Assembly: GCA_003507655.1 (NCBI GenBank) | Contig: DNUZ01000010.1 | Coordinates: 1-64,000, forward strand | Source: Lachnospiraceae bacterium | GTDB lineage: Bacteria; Bacillota; Clostridia; Lachnospirales; Lachnospiraceae | DNA: 64,000 nucleotides | Reading direction: 5' to 3' | Part shown: one piece after another, positions 42,736 through 52,119 of the stretch | How the letters are laid out: each line of letters begins with the position of its first letter | Position numbering within the stretch: position 1 is the stretch's first letter | Translations under genes and position numbers: made by a program | The notes under the pieces: model-generated | The model's database searches: none | What the model saw: the letters and a program-made list of their open reading frames with translations, nothing else | Told to the model about the DNA's origin: nothing

Positions 42736-43792
42736 GAAGATCATTGGAGGAATGTTGTGCTGTGTACTGATCACGGGATTGTTTTCTGTGCCGGTTGATG
42801 CAAGTAAGAAAAAAGCTGCAACAACAGATACGGAAACAACAGAAACGGATACGACAAAGCAGGATGACAAGGACAAGAAAGAGACAAGCACAACTACAAC
42901 GCGTGTAACAAGCAGTGCAAAACCAAAAGACGGTGAGATTTCTAAGGTGATCGTTGAGTCCTATGAGATTGAGGGAGATACTTCACCGGGAGATGAGTTT
43001 ACCATTAAGGTAACGATACAGAATACCAGCAGCCAGTTTGATGCAAAGGATATCGTTGGATTTATGTATTTCCCAAACGGTGGTCTTTATATCCAGAACG
43101 GTGAGGCAAATGAGAAGTTCTGTGCCGTTCTTGCACCGGGAGAAACCACGGTATTAGAGTACAAATTAGGCGTGGCAGAGACTTGTTTAGATGACACGGC
43201 GTTGATCGAATTAGATATTGACTATTTCAGTAATAATAATGCCAATGTAACGAATGCCAACTTCACACCGGCAATTGTACAGAGCGGTGATCTGTCTATA
43301 GATCTCTTGTCTGTAGCAAAAAGTGTGGAAAATGGTACGAAGCTGTTAGTCAGCACCCGGTATGAGAACAAAGGGGAAAAAGACATTAAAAAAGTCATCA
43401 TGCATGTGACCGGAAGTGTCAAGGGCGGAAAAGCCGATATCAAGTTTGACGAAATTGATGCAGGCAAGGTTCAGACAAAAGAAGGGTTTGTGGAGTTAGA
43501 AGGCTCCGGCATGCAGCAGATCAAAGTTTATTTTACCTATGAAGATTCCAAGGGCAACCATTATAAGACGAAAGAGCAGACTTTTAAGGTGGAGATTACC
43601 CAGAAGGGTGTCAAAGAGAGCAAGTCAAGGATCAAGAAATTTATTGATGAGATTAGCAATCCATTCTGCTTAACGATGATAGCGGCAGCAGTGGTGTGTC
43701 TTGTGATCGTATTGTTATTTGTACTGGATAAGAGCCACAAATCAAAGCTCAGTAAGCGGAAAAAGAGAAGAAAGGAAGATCGTGATGAATAA
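42722..43792 (+). CDS. Secreted, C-terminally membrane-anchored protein of the polysaccharide locus
   Basis: 356 residues. Signal peptide about 1-28 (IGGMLCCVLITGLFSVPVDAS), a Thr/Lys/Asp-rich linker (about 29-70) and two beta-rich domains (about 75-300). The beta domains have CARDB/COG1361-like features such as PGDEFTIKVTIQNTSSQFDAKDIVG and LLVSTRYENKGEKDIKKVIMHV. A membrane helix (CLTMIAAAVVCLVIVLLFVLD) leads into a strongly basic KRKKRRK tail inside the cell. It sits between the CpsD-like and Wzz-like genes and overlaps both, so it probably belongs to the same machine. I know no function for it; an extracellular scaffold for chain-length control or export is a guess. Confidence 0.7.
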   Translation: MRQIKKIIGGMLCCVLITGLFSVPVDASKKKAATTDTETTETDTTKQDDKDKKETSTTTTRVTSSAKPKDGEISKVIVESYEIEGDTSPGDEFTIKVTIQNTSSQFDAKDIVGFMYFPNGGLYIQNGEANEKFCAVLAPGETTVLEYKLGVAETCLDDTALIELDIDYFSNNNANVTNANFTPAIVQSGDLSIDLLSVAKSVENGTKLLVSTRYENKGEKDIKKVIMHVTGSVKGGKADIKFDEIDAGKVQTKEGFVELEGSGMQQIKVYFTYEDSKGNHYKTKEQTFKVEITQKGVKESKSRIKKFIDEISNPFCLTMIAAAVVCLVIVLLFVLDKSHKSKLSKRKKRRKEDRDE

Positions 43793-44489
43793 TAAGCGTT
43801 TGATAGAAATTGATGTACGCAGATGTTTAAAGGCATTAAAAACACATCTGTCCTGGATCTTTATGTCGGCAATCCTGTTTCTTGCAATCGGAATCGTATT
43901 TGCACTTGCCACCGAAGAAAAACAGGATATGTATAAGGCGTCCTCCAGTGTGTACTGTATTACAGAGGGTGGAGATTATTCAACGACTTATGATAGTACC
44001 AAGCTGATGATGACCTATGCAGAGATCGGAAAGAGCCAGACGGTCTTAGAGAGAGCCAATCAGATCATGGGTAACCGTTATGAGAGCACACAGGATATTT
44101 TAGATTTAGTGGATATTGATTATGACGAGAGTGCAGTGATCGAATCCGCATTGCTCCGTGTGAATGCTGTCGGACCGGATAAAGATGAAGTGGTAGAGGT
44201 TGCAAATGCCGTAGCAGAAGCCTTTGTAATTGAGATGTCAAACATTACGGAGAACGGAGATGCAAGAATCTTAGACAAGGCAAAATTTGCAGAAAAAGAA
44301 GTAAATGCACAGAAGAATATTTTAAAAGTTGTCGCAATCTTTGCCATAGGAGGTGCCGTGCTCATGTGTATCTATCTGGTATTGAGAGAGATTTTCTCAA
44401 ACAAGTTAGTAACGGTAAAAGACGGAACCCTCTATGGAAAGATCAATATCATTGGTGTCATACCGGATTTTAACAATACGGATGATTAA
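43785..44489 (+). CDS. Wzz/CapA-like chain-length determinant protein
   Basis: The start is ATG 43785 (MNNKRLIEIDVRRCLKAL), overlapping the previous stop by 8 bases; the longer frame lies inside that gene. 234 residues. The first helix (WIFMSAILFLAIGIVFALA) is followed by an outside Wzz domain with a YKASSSVYCITEG strand, a helix-rich middle and the second helix (VVAIFAIGGAVLMCIYLVL), then a short inside tail. In Firmicutes this protein partners the separate CpsD kinase. The proline-rich stretch usually before the second helix is not obvious. Confidence 0.8.
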   Translation: MNNKRLIEIDVRRCLKALKTHLSWIFMSAILFLAIGIVFALATEEKQDMYKASSSVYCITEGGDYSTTYDSTKLMMTYAEIGKSQTVLERANQIMGNRYESTQDILDLVDIDYDESAVIESALLRVNAVGPDKDEVVEVANAVAEAFVIEMSNITENGDARILDKAKFAEKEVNAQKNILKVVAIFAIGGAVLMCIYLVLREIFSNKLVTVKDGTLYGKINIIGVIPDFNNTDD

Positions 44490-45322
44490 GGATTTAATTT
44501 AATGACCACTAATTCCGGTGGATTGTTAAAACGCGGAATGGAGGCATCTCCAAGTCCACGGCTTGAGATCAGGGTGGCATCACCGATGGTATATTCGCCT
44601 CCGGCATATTCCGGGAAGAATGTACCATCATTTCCAAAAATTCCGCCCCAGATTGGGAGTCGGACAATGCCGCCATGTGCGTGGCCGGAGAGGATCAGAT
44701 CATAGTGATATGGTGCAATCTCTTTAAAGTTATCACTTCCATGATAAAGAAGAATGTCAAAATCTTTGTCAGAAGCGATCGGAAGGGAGTCGGTCAAGTA
44801 CTGTGAAAAGTATTGTCTGCCATACAGAGTAATGGACTGACCGCCCTTTTTTAATTTTACCGAATCATTATCCAAGTCAGTGACACCGTATTTTTGAAAG
44901 AGAGCTAAAAGCTCCTGATACTGGGTTGCAGCAAGAGAGGTAAGCTCATGATTTCCGGTAACAAAATAGATCGGTGCAAGGTCTTTGATCCCTTTTAAAA
45001 GGTCTTCAACACTGCTGATGGAATCGTGGTCTTCATCTACGATATCACCGGTCAGTGCAATCATGTCCGGTTTGGCAGCTTTTATTTTTGAGATCAGTTC
45101 TGACTGGTTTTTGCCGAAATTTTTGCAGTGGAGGTCAGAAATCTGTACAATCGTGTAATCGGAAAATGCCGATGGGATTTTTTTATTATGATAATTGTAA
45201 GTTGTGACAGTCAAAGGAGTCTGCAGGCCGTGATAAATATAAACGGCAAGACACGCAAGCAGCACAAAAACAATGAGTGATATCATTCTGGATTTTACTT
45301 TCGATCTGGATTTTTTACTCAT
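44486..45322 (-). CDS. Membrane-anchored metallophosphoesterase
   Basis: The start is the ATG at 45320-45322 (MSKKSRSKVKSRM), with AGGAGG 7 bases upstream. 278 residues. A membrane anchor (about 13-32) is followed by a calcineurin-like domain: IVQISDLHCKNFG, ALTGDIVDEDH, FVTGNHEL, LLYHGSDNF and ILSGHAHGG, the full set of metal ligands. It resembles YkuE/LpxH-like outward-facing phosphoesterases. It is opposite in direction to the surrounding polysaccharide genes, overlaps the Wzz-like gene by 4 bases and is convergent with it. The substrate is unknown; a lipid-linked pyrophosphate is possible. Confidence 0.85.
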   Translation of the reverse strand: MSKKSRSKVKSRMISLIVFVLLACLAVYIYHGLQTPLTVTTYNYHNKKIPSAFSDYTIVQISDLHCKNFGKNQSELISKIKAAKPDMIALTGDIVDEDHDSISSVEDLLKGIKDLAPIYFVTGNHELTSLAATQYQELLALFQKYGVTDLDNDSVKLKKGGQSITLYGRQYFSQYLTDSLPIASDKDFDILLYHGSDNFKEIAPYHYDLILSGHAHGGIVRLPIWGGIFGNDGTFFPEYAGGEYTIGDATLISSRGLGDASIPRFNNPPELVVIKLNP

Positions 45323-45347
45323 ATGAAACCTCCTGAAAACTAGGTGT

Positions 45348-45376
45348 ATCATATCATAGCTATGGTCAAAATACAA
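45348..45376 (-). promoter_or_regulatory. Promoter of the metallophosphoesterase gene
   Basis: On the minus strand: TTGTAT (45371-45376), 17 bases, TATGAT (45348-45353). Confidence 0.5.
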
Positions 45377-45390
45377 GGTGAGGGAAAACA

Positions 45391-46461
45391 ATGAAAAAAA
45401 AGATATTATACATAGCAGAGGCCTTTGGCGGCGGTGTATTTACCTATTTTACGGAGCTGGCAAATGCAGTCGCCGAAGAATATGAAGTACTGATCGCTTA
45501 TGCGAAAAGAGCAGAGACACCGGAAAATTTTGAACGTTTTTTCCGCTCAGATATCCGTTTCGTGGAGATTTTGCATTTTCAAAGAAGCGTGAATCCCCTG
45601 CAAGATTTTAAAGCCATGCAGGAAATCCGTCATTTAGTGCGGGAATATGACCCGGATATCATCCATCTTCATTCCTCTAAGGCAGGTTTTTGCGGAAGAA
45701 TGGCGATTAACTGTAAAAAACACAGAGTCTATTATACACCGCATGGCTATGCTTTTTTAAAACAGGATGATTCTGCCCTCAAAAGAAAGATTTATTTTTT
45801 AGCAGAAAAGGTTCTCTCCATGAGCCATGCAAAGGTGATCGGTGTATCCAAAGGAGAATATGAGGAAGCATTAAAACTTACAAAAAATGCAATGTATATC
45901 AACAACGGAATTGATATTACAAAGATCCCAAAGAGCGGTAAAAAAGAATTTGACAGGGAGCATCCGGTCATCTGTACTTTAGGAAGGATCAGCTTTCCAA
46001 AGAATCCATCGATGTTTAACCGGATCGCAGAGTCATTTCCTGAATGGAAATTTATCTGGATCGGGGATGGAGATCTGCGGAGTGAATTGACCGCATCGAA
46101 TATTGAGATCACCGGCTGGATGGACAGAGAGGAAGCCACAGAACAGCTTGCAAGAGCAGATGTTTTTCTGATCCCCTCCCTTTGGGAAGGACTTCCGGTG
46201 GCACTTTTAGAGGCAATGTATCAGGAAAAGCTCTGTATTGCCAGTCGTGTCATTGGAAACCGGGATGTGATGATCAATGGGGAAAATGGATTTTTAGCAG
46301 ACTGTTATGAGGATTATGTACGGATCTTAAAGGACGTTTCAAGTGGTAAGATTCCGGTGGAAGAGATACAAAAAAGAGCAAAACAGGATGTGGTGGAGTC
46401 CTATAGCACCACGAAGATGTGTGGAGAATATTTGCGTGTTTACAGAGAGGATACGAAATGA
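45391..46461 (+). CDS. Glycosyltransferase family 4
   Basis: 356 residues, GT-B fold. N-terminal LYIAEAFGGGVFTYFTELANA, then DPDIIHLHSSKAGFCGRMA. The C-terminal Glycos_transf_1 domain has ICTLGRISFPKNPSMFNRIA, the IWIGDGDLRSEL strand and the nucleotide-sugar signature LIPSLWEGLPVALLEAMY (E-x7-E). Retaining enzyme in the cytoplasm, adding a sugar to the lipid-linked repeat unit; donor and linkage unknown. It overlaps the next gene by ATGA. Confidence 0.88.
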   Translation: MKKKILYIAEAFGGGVFTYFTELANAVAEEYEVLIAYAKRAETPENFERFFRSDIRFVEILHFQRSVNPLQDFKAMQEIRHLVREYDPDIIHLHSSKAGFCGRMAINCKKHRVYYTPHGYAFLKQDDSALKRKIYFLAEKVLSMSHAKVIGVSKGEYEEALKLTKNAMYINNGIDITKIPKSGKKEFDREHPVICTLGRISFPKNPSMFNRIAESFPEWKFIWIGDGDLRSELTASNIEITGWMDREEATEQLARADVFLIPSLWEGLPVALLEAMYQEKLCIASRVIGNRDVMINGENGFLADCYEDYVRILKDVSSGKIPVEEIQKRAKQDVVESYSTTKMCGEYLRVYREDTK

Positions 46462-47444
46462 GTCAGAGTTTGATCAGTGTAATTGTTCCGGTTTATAACG
46501 TCAAAGAATATCTGAATACCTGTGTGGAGAGTATTCTAAACCAGACCCATGAAAATTTAGAGGTTATTTTAGTGGATGACGGGTCTACCGATGGCAGCGG
46601 AGAAATCTGCGATTCTTATGCAAAGACCGATACCAGGGTACAGGTGCTGCATACCAAAAACGGCGGACAGGCGGCGGCTAGAAACCGTGGAATTGAGGTC
46701 TGCAAAGGAGAATATCTGACGTTTATAGACAGCGATGATTCCATGGAGCCGGAATTGATAGAAACGCTGTATCTTGCACAGAAAAAGAGCGGTGCGAATC
46801 TGGTATCCTGCCGCTGGAGAAATGTCTATGAAGATGGCAGAATCGAGAGAAGCAGTGGTCAGACCAACGGAAGTGTAACCGTTGGCAAAGAGGAAGCCTT
46901 AAGACGGATGCTTTATCAGATCGATACCGATGTCTGTGTCTGGGCAAAGCTGTATCAGAGAGATTTATTTAAGAGTCTGCGTTTTGAAGAGGGAAAAATC
47001 TATGAGGATTTTGCCATTATGTTTCCGATATTAGAACAGACCAAAAAGGTTACTTTTTTAGGCTATGACGGTTATTGCTATTTACAGCGGAGTGCCGGAA
47101 CCATGCGGCAGAGTTTTCACCGAAAAAAAATGGCACTGATCGACTACGCGGAAGTCATGTATCGGCACATCAGTACAGTTTATCCAAAGCTGGCAGAAGC
47201 GGCGGCATACCGTGCGGTAAGAGCGGATTTTAACATCTATTTACAGATTCCGAGAACGGCAGAATACAAAGAGGAACGAAAAAGAGTCGAAAACTGCATC
47301 AAAAAGTACCGCAAAACCGTGTTAAGAGACCAGTATGCAGGCTTTGGAACCAAGGCACCATTGCTTTGTACCTTGATCAGTTTCGGACTGGTTTACCGGT
47401 TAAAGGATATGAAAAAATTAGGAAAGAGGCAGGGACAGATATGA
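46458..47444 (+). CDS. Glycosyltransferase family 2
   Basis: The start is ATG 46458, in an ATGA overlap with the preceding stop; the longer frame lies inside that gene. 328 residues. Classical GT-A opening ISVIVPVYNVKEYLNTCVESILNQTH, VDDGSTDGSGEICD, GGQAAARNRGI and the DxD FIDSDDSMEP near residue 90, then a CVWAKLYQRDLF and YEDFAI acceptor region. Inverting transferase for one repeat-unit sugar. It ends 4 bases after the start of the next gene. Confidence 0.9.
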   Translation: MSQSLISVIVPVYNVKEYLNTCVESILNQTHENLEVILVDDGSTDGSGEICDSYAKTDTRVQVLHTKNGGQAAARNRGIEVCKGEYLTFIDSDDSMEPELIETLYLAQKKSGANLVSCRWRNVYEDGRIERSSGQTNGSVTVGKEEALRRMLYQIDTDVCVWAKLYQRDLFKSLRFEEGKIYEDFAIMFPILEQTKKVTFLGYDGYCYLQRSAGTMRQSFHRKKMALIDYAEVMYRHISTVYPKLAEAAAYRAVRADFNIYLQIPRTAEYKEERKRVENCIKKYRKTVLRDQYAGFGTKAPLLCTLISFGLVYRLKDMKKLGKRQGQI

Positions 47445-48568
47445 AAAAGAGAATTGCACATATTGCAGGCGGCTTAACAACCGGTGGTGTAGAAGCTGTG
47501 ATCTATAACTATTTTTCTAAAATAGACCGTAAGGACTATGAGCTGTATTATATTACCTATGATACACCCGATCCGGCGGTAAAAAAGAAATTTGAGGATA
47601 TCGGATTTCATGTCTATGAGGTAACGAAAAAGAAGGAAAACCTTAAAAAGAGCTGCAAAGAGGTTTATACGATCTTAAAAGAGAACCACATTAATATTGT
47701 ACATTCCCATATGACCTTAATGTCGTTTGTGACCTCTTTTTTAGGCAAACTCTGTGGAATTAAGGTGCGGATCGCTCATTCCCATTTAGCGTTATACCCG
47801 ACAGGGATCAAGAAGCCGGTCTATGCATTTTTTAAGTTCTGCACCAGAGTGACTTCTACCGATTATATGGCATGCGGAAAAAAAGCAGGAGAATATCTCT
47901 ACGGTAAGGCAAATATGAAAAACGGCAGAGTACGGATCATGAATAATGCCATTGATACTGAAAAATATGCATACAACGAAGAGATACGGAATAAGAAACG
48001 CGAGGAGCTTCAGATCGGTGACCGTTTTTGTATCGGACATGTCGGCAGATTTGCAGAGCAGAAAAATCATGCATATTTAATTGACATTTTTTATGAGGTT
48101 CATAAAAAGAAAGAGGATGCGGTTCTGCTTTTAGTCGGTGACGGGCCGTTACAGGAAGATGTAAAAGCCAGGGTACATCAGTATGGCTTAGACGATGCGG
48201 TTATTTTTGCAGGCTCAAGGGATGATGTGGGAGAACTGTATCAGGCAATGGATTTATTTGTACTTCCGTCTTTATTCGAAGGACTTGCACTGGTATTAGT
48301 TGAGACACAATGTGCCGGATTGAGGATTCTGGTATCGGATGCCGTAACAGATGAGATCAAGATGACAGACCGCATGGAATATCTTCCATTGCATGATAAA
48401 AAGGTATGGGTCAATAAGATCCTTTCTATGACAGAAGAGATCAAAGAAGAAAATCTTGCATTACGGAGCAGGGGAAGAGAAGAAGTAGCGAAAAGCGGTT
48501 ATGATATTATGACCGAAGCAAAGAAGCTGGACCGGTTTTATGAAAAGAGACTGGAAGGACGGCGTTAG
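47441..48568 (+). CDS. Glycosyltransferase family 4 (EpsF-like)
   Basis: The start is ATG 47441 (MKKRIAHIAGGLTTGGVEAVIYNYF), overlapping the preceding stop. 375 residues. The N-terminal string is typical of EpsF/galactosyl- or acetylgalactosaminyl-transferases: NIVHSHMTLMSFVTSFLGK, then RIAHSHLALYP. The C-terminal domain has IGHVGRFAEQKNHAYLIDIF, LLLVGDGPLQEDV and the signature LPSLFEGLALVLVETQ. It completes a run of three coupled transferases, implying a repeat unit of at least four sugars including the primer sugar. Confidence 0.88.
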   Translation: MKKRIAHIAGGLTTGGVEAVIYNYFSKIDRKDYELYYITYDTPDPAVKKKFEDIGFHVYEVTKKKENLKKSCKEVYTILKENHINIVHSHMTLMSFVTSFLGKLCGIKVRIAHSHLALYPTGIKKPVYAFFKFCTRVTSTDYMACGKKAGEYLYGKANMKNGRVRIMNNAIDTEKYAYNEEIRNKKREELQIGDRFCIGHVGRFAEQKNHAYLIDIFYEVHKKKEDAVLLLVGDGPLQEDVKARVHQYGLDDAVIFAGSRDDVGELYQAMDLFVLPSLFEGLALVLVETQCAGLRILVSDAVTDEIKMTDRMEYLPLHDKKVWVNKILSMTEEIKEENLALRSRGREEVAKSGYDIMTEAKKLDRFYEKRLEGRR

Positions 48569-48577
48569 GAGAAGGAT

Positions 48578-49636
48578 ATGGCAGTTTACATCATTATGAC
48601 AATTATATCGATGCTGTTTGCCGGCTATGCACAGAATGTTAAGGAAGTGGAAAGTCTGGATTCCACCTACCGGATTCTCGGTGTGATGGCATTTTTACCA
48701 TTTGCTGTTGTGTCGGCACTCCGTTATCAGGTCGGAACAGACTGGCCGATCTATAATGATTATTTTCATTCAATCCCGGCAGGAGGCAAGAAATTTACGG
48801 AACCGTTGTTCAATCTGTTAAACCGTTTTCTGTATCATTTTACACAGAATTCATACATCTTGTTTGCCGTGGTAGCGGTACTTTTGCTGAGTTTTATGTT
48901 TTCGACCATTTTTCAGCAGTCAGAATATCTTCCGCTTAGTATTTTGATATTTGTTGTCAGTGGAGATTTCTTTAACTCACAGAACCAGATCCGTCAGATG
49001 CTCGCCACGGCAATCCTGTTGTATGCTTTAAAATATGTCTATGACAGAAACTGGAAGCACTATTTTTTACTGTTACTCATTGCAGCGGGAATCCATATCA
49101 GCGCATTGCTGTTTGTACCGGTATATTTTATCTATGGAAAAAGGGTCAATATCAAAAAGCAGATCATTGCCTACCTGATCCTTGGCATATCGGTGCCGAT
49201 TTTAGGAAAACTGGTACTGCGTCTGATCTCTAAGACAAAGTACGGATGGTATATCGGTTCTATGTATGATACGAATAACTTCTATCTGATCGGATTTGTG
49301 TTTACACTCTTTTTCTTAGCGATTTTTTATTACTATGTATATTGTAATCCGGAGCATGATGTAAAGTATGAGTTTTATGTAAACCTTTACTATTTAGCGG
49401 CGGTAACGGTCCTGTTTTCTTCCGTAGTGCCGCAGGCAGATCGTCTGATGAAGCTGTTTGCATCTATTACCTGTTTAGCAGTTCCAAAGCTGGTATTCAG
49501 GGAAGAGGACCGCAATAAAAGGATTCTTTTGTATATGTTAGTAGTAGGGGCGTTTACGGTGAAATTAGTTTATGATGTGTACAGAAACGGCTGGTATGAT
49601 GCAGTACCGTATCAGACGATTTTTTCGACGCTGTAA
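48578..49636 (+). CDS. EpsG-family polysaccharide polymerase-like membrane protein
   Basis: 352 residues with about ten membrane helices. EpsG features: VVSALRYQVGTDWPIYNDYF near residue 50, FNSQNQIRQMLATAILLYALKYVYDR near 135 and HISALLFVPVYF. The family fills the Wzy role, joining repeat units outside the membrane. The gene has a good ribosome binding site and sits 9 bases after the transferase gene and 12 before the flippase gene, the expected place. Confidence 0.85.
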   Translation: MAVYIIMTIISMLFAGYAQNVKEVESLDSTYRILGVMAFLPFAVVSALRYQVGTDWPIYNDYFHSIPAGGKKFTEPLFNLLNRFLYHFTQNSYILFAVVAVLLLSFMFSTIFQQSEYLPLSILIFVVSGDFFNSQNQIRQMLATAILLYALKYVYDRNWKHYFLLLLIAAGIHISALLFVPVYFIYGKRVNIKKQIIAYLILGISVPILGKLVLRLISKTKYGWYIGSMYDTNNFYLIGFVFTLFFLAIFYYYVYCNPEHDVKYEFYVNLYYLAAVTVLFSSVVPQADRLMKLFASITCLAVPKLVFREEDRNKRILLYMLVVGAFTVKLVYDVYRNGWYDAVPYQTIFSTL

Positions 49637-49648
49637 GGAAATAGAATT

Positions 49649-51070
49649 ATGAATCAGAAATTTCGCAATTTTTTAAAAAATTTCATGCATGCACTATCCG
49701 CGAATGTCATCCGTCTGATGATTTCCGTAGTGATGACACTGGTACTTCCAAGGATTTTAGGAGTAGAGGAATACAGCTACTGGCAGTTATATCTGTTTTA
49801 TGTGACGTATACGGCATATTCATCAATCGGCTGGTGTGAGGGTACTTATCTGAAATATGGTGGAATGGAATATGCCAAGTTAGACCGCAGCCGTATGGCA
49901 GGACAGTTCTGGGCATTGGCAGTCTTTCAGTTGATCTTCTGTACGGTTTTTGGTACGGCAGCTCATTTTTTGATCGACAATCCATATAAAAGTACGATTC
50001 TGATGCTGGCACTGGTATCTTCGATGTTTGATATCCTGCGTTATCTGCTGCAGAATATCCTTCAGACAACCGGACGCATCAAGGATTTTGCAAGGATCAT
50101 GACTTTAGAAAGAATGTTGTTCTTTGTATTATCCGTTGGAGCATTGTTGTTAGGTTTCCGTAATTTCTATGTCCTGATCTTTATGGAGATCACGGGCAGG
50201 ATTTTGTCCATGTGCTATGCGATGTATGTGTGCAGGGAGATCGTCTTTGCAAAATTAGACAGTTTTCATGAGATCACAAAGGAATCAAAAGAGATTATCG
50301 GTATCGGCTATAAGCTGTTAGCCGCTTCTTTTGCAAGTCAGCTGATCATAGGAATTGTCCGTTTTGCGATCGAGCAGAAGTGGGGAACGATCGTATTTGG
50401 AAAGGTTTCACTGACACTGAGCCTTTCGAATATGGTCATTACCTGTATCGGTGCGGTCAGCGTGGTACTGTTTCCGATGTTGAAAAAAATGAAGGAAGAG
50501 ACCTTAGAGGAATTGTTTTTGACCATGCGAACGGTTCTGACGGTTCCGGTTTTAGCGGTGCTGATCTTTTACACACCGATGCGTTGGATCTTAGAGCTTT
50601 GGCTGCCGCAGTATCATGACAGCCTGCACTATCTCGCAGTGCTGTTCCCAATCTGTGTCTATGAGACACGTTCCGTTGCCCTGATCGACACCTATCTGAA
50701 GGCTTATCGGAAAGAAAAACTGATCCTTTTTAACAGTCTTGTGACAGTTGGTATCAGTGCATTGCTGTCCTGGATCACGGTATTTTTAATGGGAAGTCTG
50801 GATGCGGCAGTGATCAGCATTGTACTTTTGATGATGTTTAAAAATATTTTTTCCGAGAAAATGTTACTTCGAAGCAGCCTTCCTGTCAAAGTCTGGAAAG
50901 ACAATCTTTTAGAGGTTGCATTGACCGGGATTTTTATTCTGGTGAACTGGAAGATTGGTGGCATTACTGCAATGCTGCTTTATACAGCGGCATATATCAT
51001 CTATGTGTTACTGAAATCAAAAGATATTAAGCGGGAAATGAAAAATCTGAAAAAAATTGCAAGAGGATAA
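49649..51070 (+). CDS. Polysaccharide repeat-unit flippase (Wzx/MATE-like)
   Basis: 473 residues, 12-14 membrane helices of the polysaccharide biosynthesis (MOP) superfamily. The N-terminal MLPRILGVEEYSYWQLYLFY-type segment (VLPRILGVEEYSYWQLYLF) is a hallmark of this group. Further strings are YKLLAASFASQLIIGI and KVSLTLSLSNMVITCIGAVSVVLFP. It would move the undecaprenyl-linked repeat across the membrane. It is followed after 5 bases by an acyltransferase gene. Confidence 0.88.
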   Translation: MNQKFRNFLKNFMHALSANVIRLMISVVMTLVLPRILGVEEYSYWQLYLFYVTYTAYSSIGWCEGTYLKYGGMEYAKLDRSRMAGQFWALAVFQLIFCTVFGTAAHFLIDNPYKSTILMLALVSSMFDILRYLLQNILQTTGRIKDFARIMTLERMLFFVLSVGALLLGFRNFYVLIFMEITGRILSMCYAMYVCREIVFAKLDSFHEITKESKEIIGIGYKLLAASFASQLIIGIVRFAIEQKWGTIVFGKVSLTLSLSNMVITCIGAVSVVLFPMLKKMKEETLEELFLTMRTVLTVPVLAVLIFYTPMRWILELWLPQYHDSLHYLAVLFPICVYETRSVALIDTYLKAYRKEKLILFNSLVTVGISALLSWITVFLMGSLDAAVISIVLLMMFKNIFSEKMLLRSSLPVKVWKDNLLEVALTGIFILVNWKIGGITAMLLYTAAYIIYVLLKSKDIKREMKNLKKIARG

Positions 51071-51075
51071 CAGTT

Positions 51076-52119
51076 ATGGAAAATGAGAAGAGAAATGCAT
51101 CCATTGATATAACAAAATTTATACTGGCACTGATTGTTGTAATGCTGCACAGTGCAACGGAATGTCTTGGAACAGAGCATATGGCAGTCCGGGTGATCGA
51201 ATACAGCGGACGTTTCGTTGTACAGTTCTTTCTGATGGTTTCCGGGTATTATTTTACGAAAATGTTAGTGGAAAAGGGAACCGGTTTTTTGAGATTTTTC
51301 GTGCGGATGATGAAGATTTATCTGCTTTGGTCAGCCGTTTACATTTCTCTTAGTTTTGCAGTGAATGTTCTATTAAATGGAGAGAATGCAGGCGAGGCAG
51401 TGCTTGGCTATGTAAAGAATTTTTTCTTTGTCGGAAGCTATTGGCATCTGTGGTATATGGTCGGATTGATCTATGCACTCTGTCTGACGGCACTATTTTA
51501 TAAGATTGCAAAAGAGCGGGGCTTACAGATCTTACTGGGGATCAGTATCGTATTTTTTGTATTCGGAGCACTCTGCTATGCCTATACGCCGCTTATGGAG
51601 CGGATCACATGGCTTAGACCGTATCTGGATGCATCCTGGTTTTCCTCGTTTTCAGAGATTATGTGTCTGGGAATCCCATGTTTTATCTGGGGATATGCAG
51701 TGGTTTTATTCCAACAGAAAAATGCAATGAACCCGAAAAGGGATGGCAGATTACTGATCCTTTCGTTGATCTTATATACGGTAGAATTCTGGAGTATCGT
51801 AGGTCTGACCGGAAATACACATATACGAAGCTTACTCAGCACACATTTTGTTACATTTTTCCTGATGCTGGTATTATTAGAGCATCCGGCAAGTACATGG
51901 GAAAAACAGGGACTCTTGTGTAAGGACTATTCCACCTATCTGTATTTAGCCCATCCGCTTTTTATTGCGATCTTATCTGCCGGACAGGATATGATCGGCA
52001 TTCAGCAGCCGGCAGCACTGTATGTTTTAGAAGTACTGGCGTTCACATTGTTCAGCAGAGTGGTGCTGCAGTGGTGCAGACAATTCAGGGTAAGGAGAAG
52101 GGGTACGAATGAAAAATAG
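51076..52119 (+). CDS. Acyltransferase family 3 (OafA-like) membrane protein
   Basis: 347 residues with about ten membrane helices. ASIDITKFILALIVVMLHSATEC carries the conserved early histidine, followed by FFLMVSGYYFTKM. WHLWYMVGLIYALCL marks the middle, and YSTYLYLAHPLFIA has the late motif. Family members transfer acetyl or other acyl groups to sugars, often of the surface polysaccharide. It overlaps the next gene by 11 bases; the two are paralogues in tandem. Confidence 0.88.
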   Translation: MENEKRNASIDITKFILALIVVMLHSATECLGTEHMAVRVIEYSGRFVVQFFLMVSGYYFTKMLVEKGTGFLRFFVRMMKIYLLWSAVYISLSFAVNVLLNGENAGEAVLGYVKNFFFVGSYWHLWYMVGLIYALCLTALFYKIAKERGLQILLGISIVFFVFGALCYAYTPLMERITWLRPYLDASWFSSFSEIMCLGIPCFIWGYAVVLFQQKNAMNPKRDGRLLILSLILYTVEFWSIVGLTGNTHIRSLLSTHFVTFFLMLVLLEHPASTWEKQGLLCKDYSTYLYLAHPLFIAILSAGQDMIGIQQPAALYVLEVLAFTLFSRVVLQWCRQFRVRRRGTNEK

